Source of the DNA: Planctomycetaceae bacterium
Lineage (GTDB): Bacteria; Planctomycetota; Phycisphaerae; Phycisphaerales; SM1A02
Assembly (NCBI GenBank): GCA_002685335.1
Contig: NYWY01000034.1
Coordinates: forward strand, 1-14,371
Direction of reading: 5' to 3'
Length of the DNA stretch: 14,371 nt
Positions 14,274 to 14,371 of the stretch are shown in pieces (the stretch's first letter is position 1; each line of letters begins with the position of its first letter). The translations under genes and the position numbers were made by a program. Below the pieces are notes generated by a model. That model saw nothing but the letters and a program-made list of their open reading frames with translations. It searched no databases and was not told the DNA's origin.

Positions 14274-14371
14274 ACCATCCCGTCGTCGGTCCGATCGCCA
14301 TCGCCTTGCCGACTCCCAGTCTGGACCGAGCGCGATCATTCGAAATCGCGGATCTCCTTTCTCCCGACGAC
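14270..14371 (+). CDS. Probable condensing enzyme (type III polyketide synthase-like), N-terminus only
   Basis: Thirty-four codons are visible before the window ends: MNHPVVGPIAIALPTPSLDR and then ARSFEIADLLSPDD. The start overlaps the flavoprotein stop by 4 bp and has a strong GGAGGG site, so the gene is real. The shape (a short strand with Ile-Ala-x-Ala-Leu-Pro-Thr-Pro, then a helix with Ala-x-x-Leu) resembles the opening of type III polyketide synthases and related thiolase-fold enzymes, which typically begin with a G-I-G-T-A-x-P strand. The catalytic Cys-His-Asn residues lie beyond the window. Identification depends heavily on the methyltransferase and flavoprotein next door; another enzyme cannot be excluded. 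Confidence 0.45.
   Translation, partial: MNHPVVGPIAIALPTPSLDRARSFEIADLLSPDD

Overview
The window is GC-rich, densely packed chromosomal DNA from a bacterium that I would place in Planctomycetota, perhaps Phycisphaerae. This is an inference from gene content: a secreted sulfatase beside a DUF1080 (3-keto-disaccharide hydrolase-like) protein, secreted EF-hand and beta-helix proteins, and many Sec-type signal peptides. There is no rRNA, tRNA or marker gene in the window to settle the taxonomy. I see no insertion sequence, integrase, CRISPR array or phage gene.

Layout. The end of serS (1-299, +) converges on a secreted endonuclease/exonuclease/phosphatase-fold enzyme (303-1256, -). A secreted beta-helix protein follows (1514-2560, +); it carries an in-frame 72-bp tandem repeat, next to an E. 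coli-type phosphoglucomutase pgm (2760-4430, +). Next comes a surface-glycan-looking block: glycosyltransferase A (4629-5468, +), a class II glutamine amidotransferase of the asparagine synthase family (5563-7434, -), a secreted two-EF-hand protein with a cytochrome b562-like tail (7916-8728, +), and glycosyltransferase B (8867-9703, +). The two glycosyltransferases are gap-free paralogues, about 55% identical by my residue count.

On the minus strand a sulfatase gene (12102 to 10636) is followed after 28 bp by a DUF1080 gene (10607 to 9711). Together they look like a secreted unit for attacking sulfated polysaccharide. At the right end, a methyltransferase (12397-13116), a geranylgeranyl-reductase-like flavoprotein (13113-14273) and the first 34 codons of a probable condensing enzyme (14270 onward) overlap by 4 bp at each junction. 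That content resembles type III polyketide/phenolic-lipid operons.

How they may work together. pgm makes glucose-1-phosphate, the precursor of nucleotide sugars. The two glycosyltransferases and the amidotransferase could build or modify a surface glycan. The sulfatase/DUF1080 pair would act on external glycans. These links rest on neighbourhood only.

Most intergenic gaps contain a GC-rich inverted repeat, usually without a U-tract. The most structured gap is the divergent one at 12103-12396, which holds two perfect inverted repeats, one followed by a T-rich run. The clearest oddities are the repeat expansion inside the beta-helix gene, the EF-hand/b562 fusion, and the paralogous glycosyltransferases that bracket the amidotransferase. 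I did not find an obviously new defence or mobile system.
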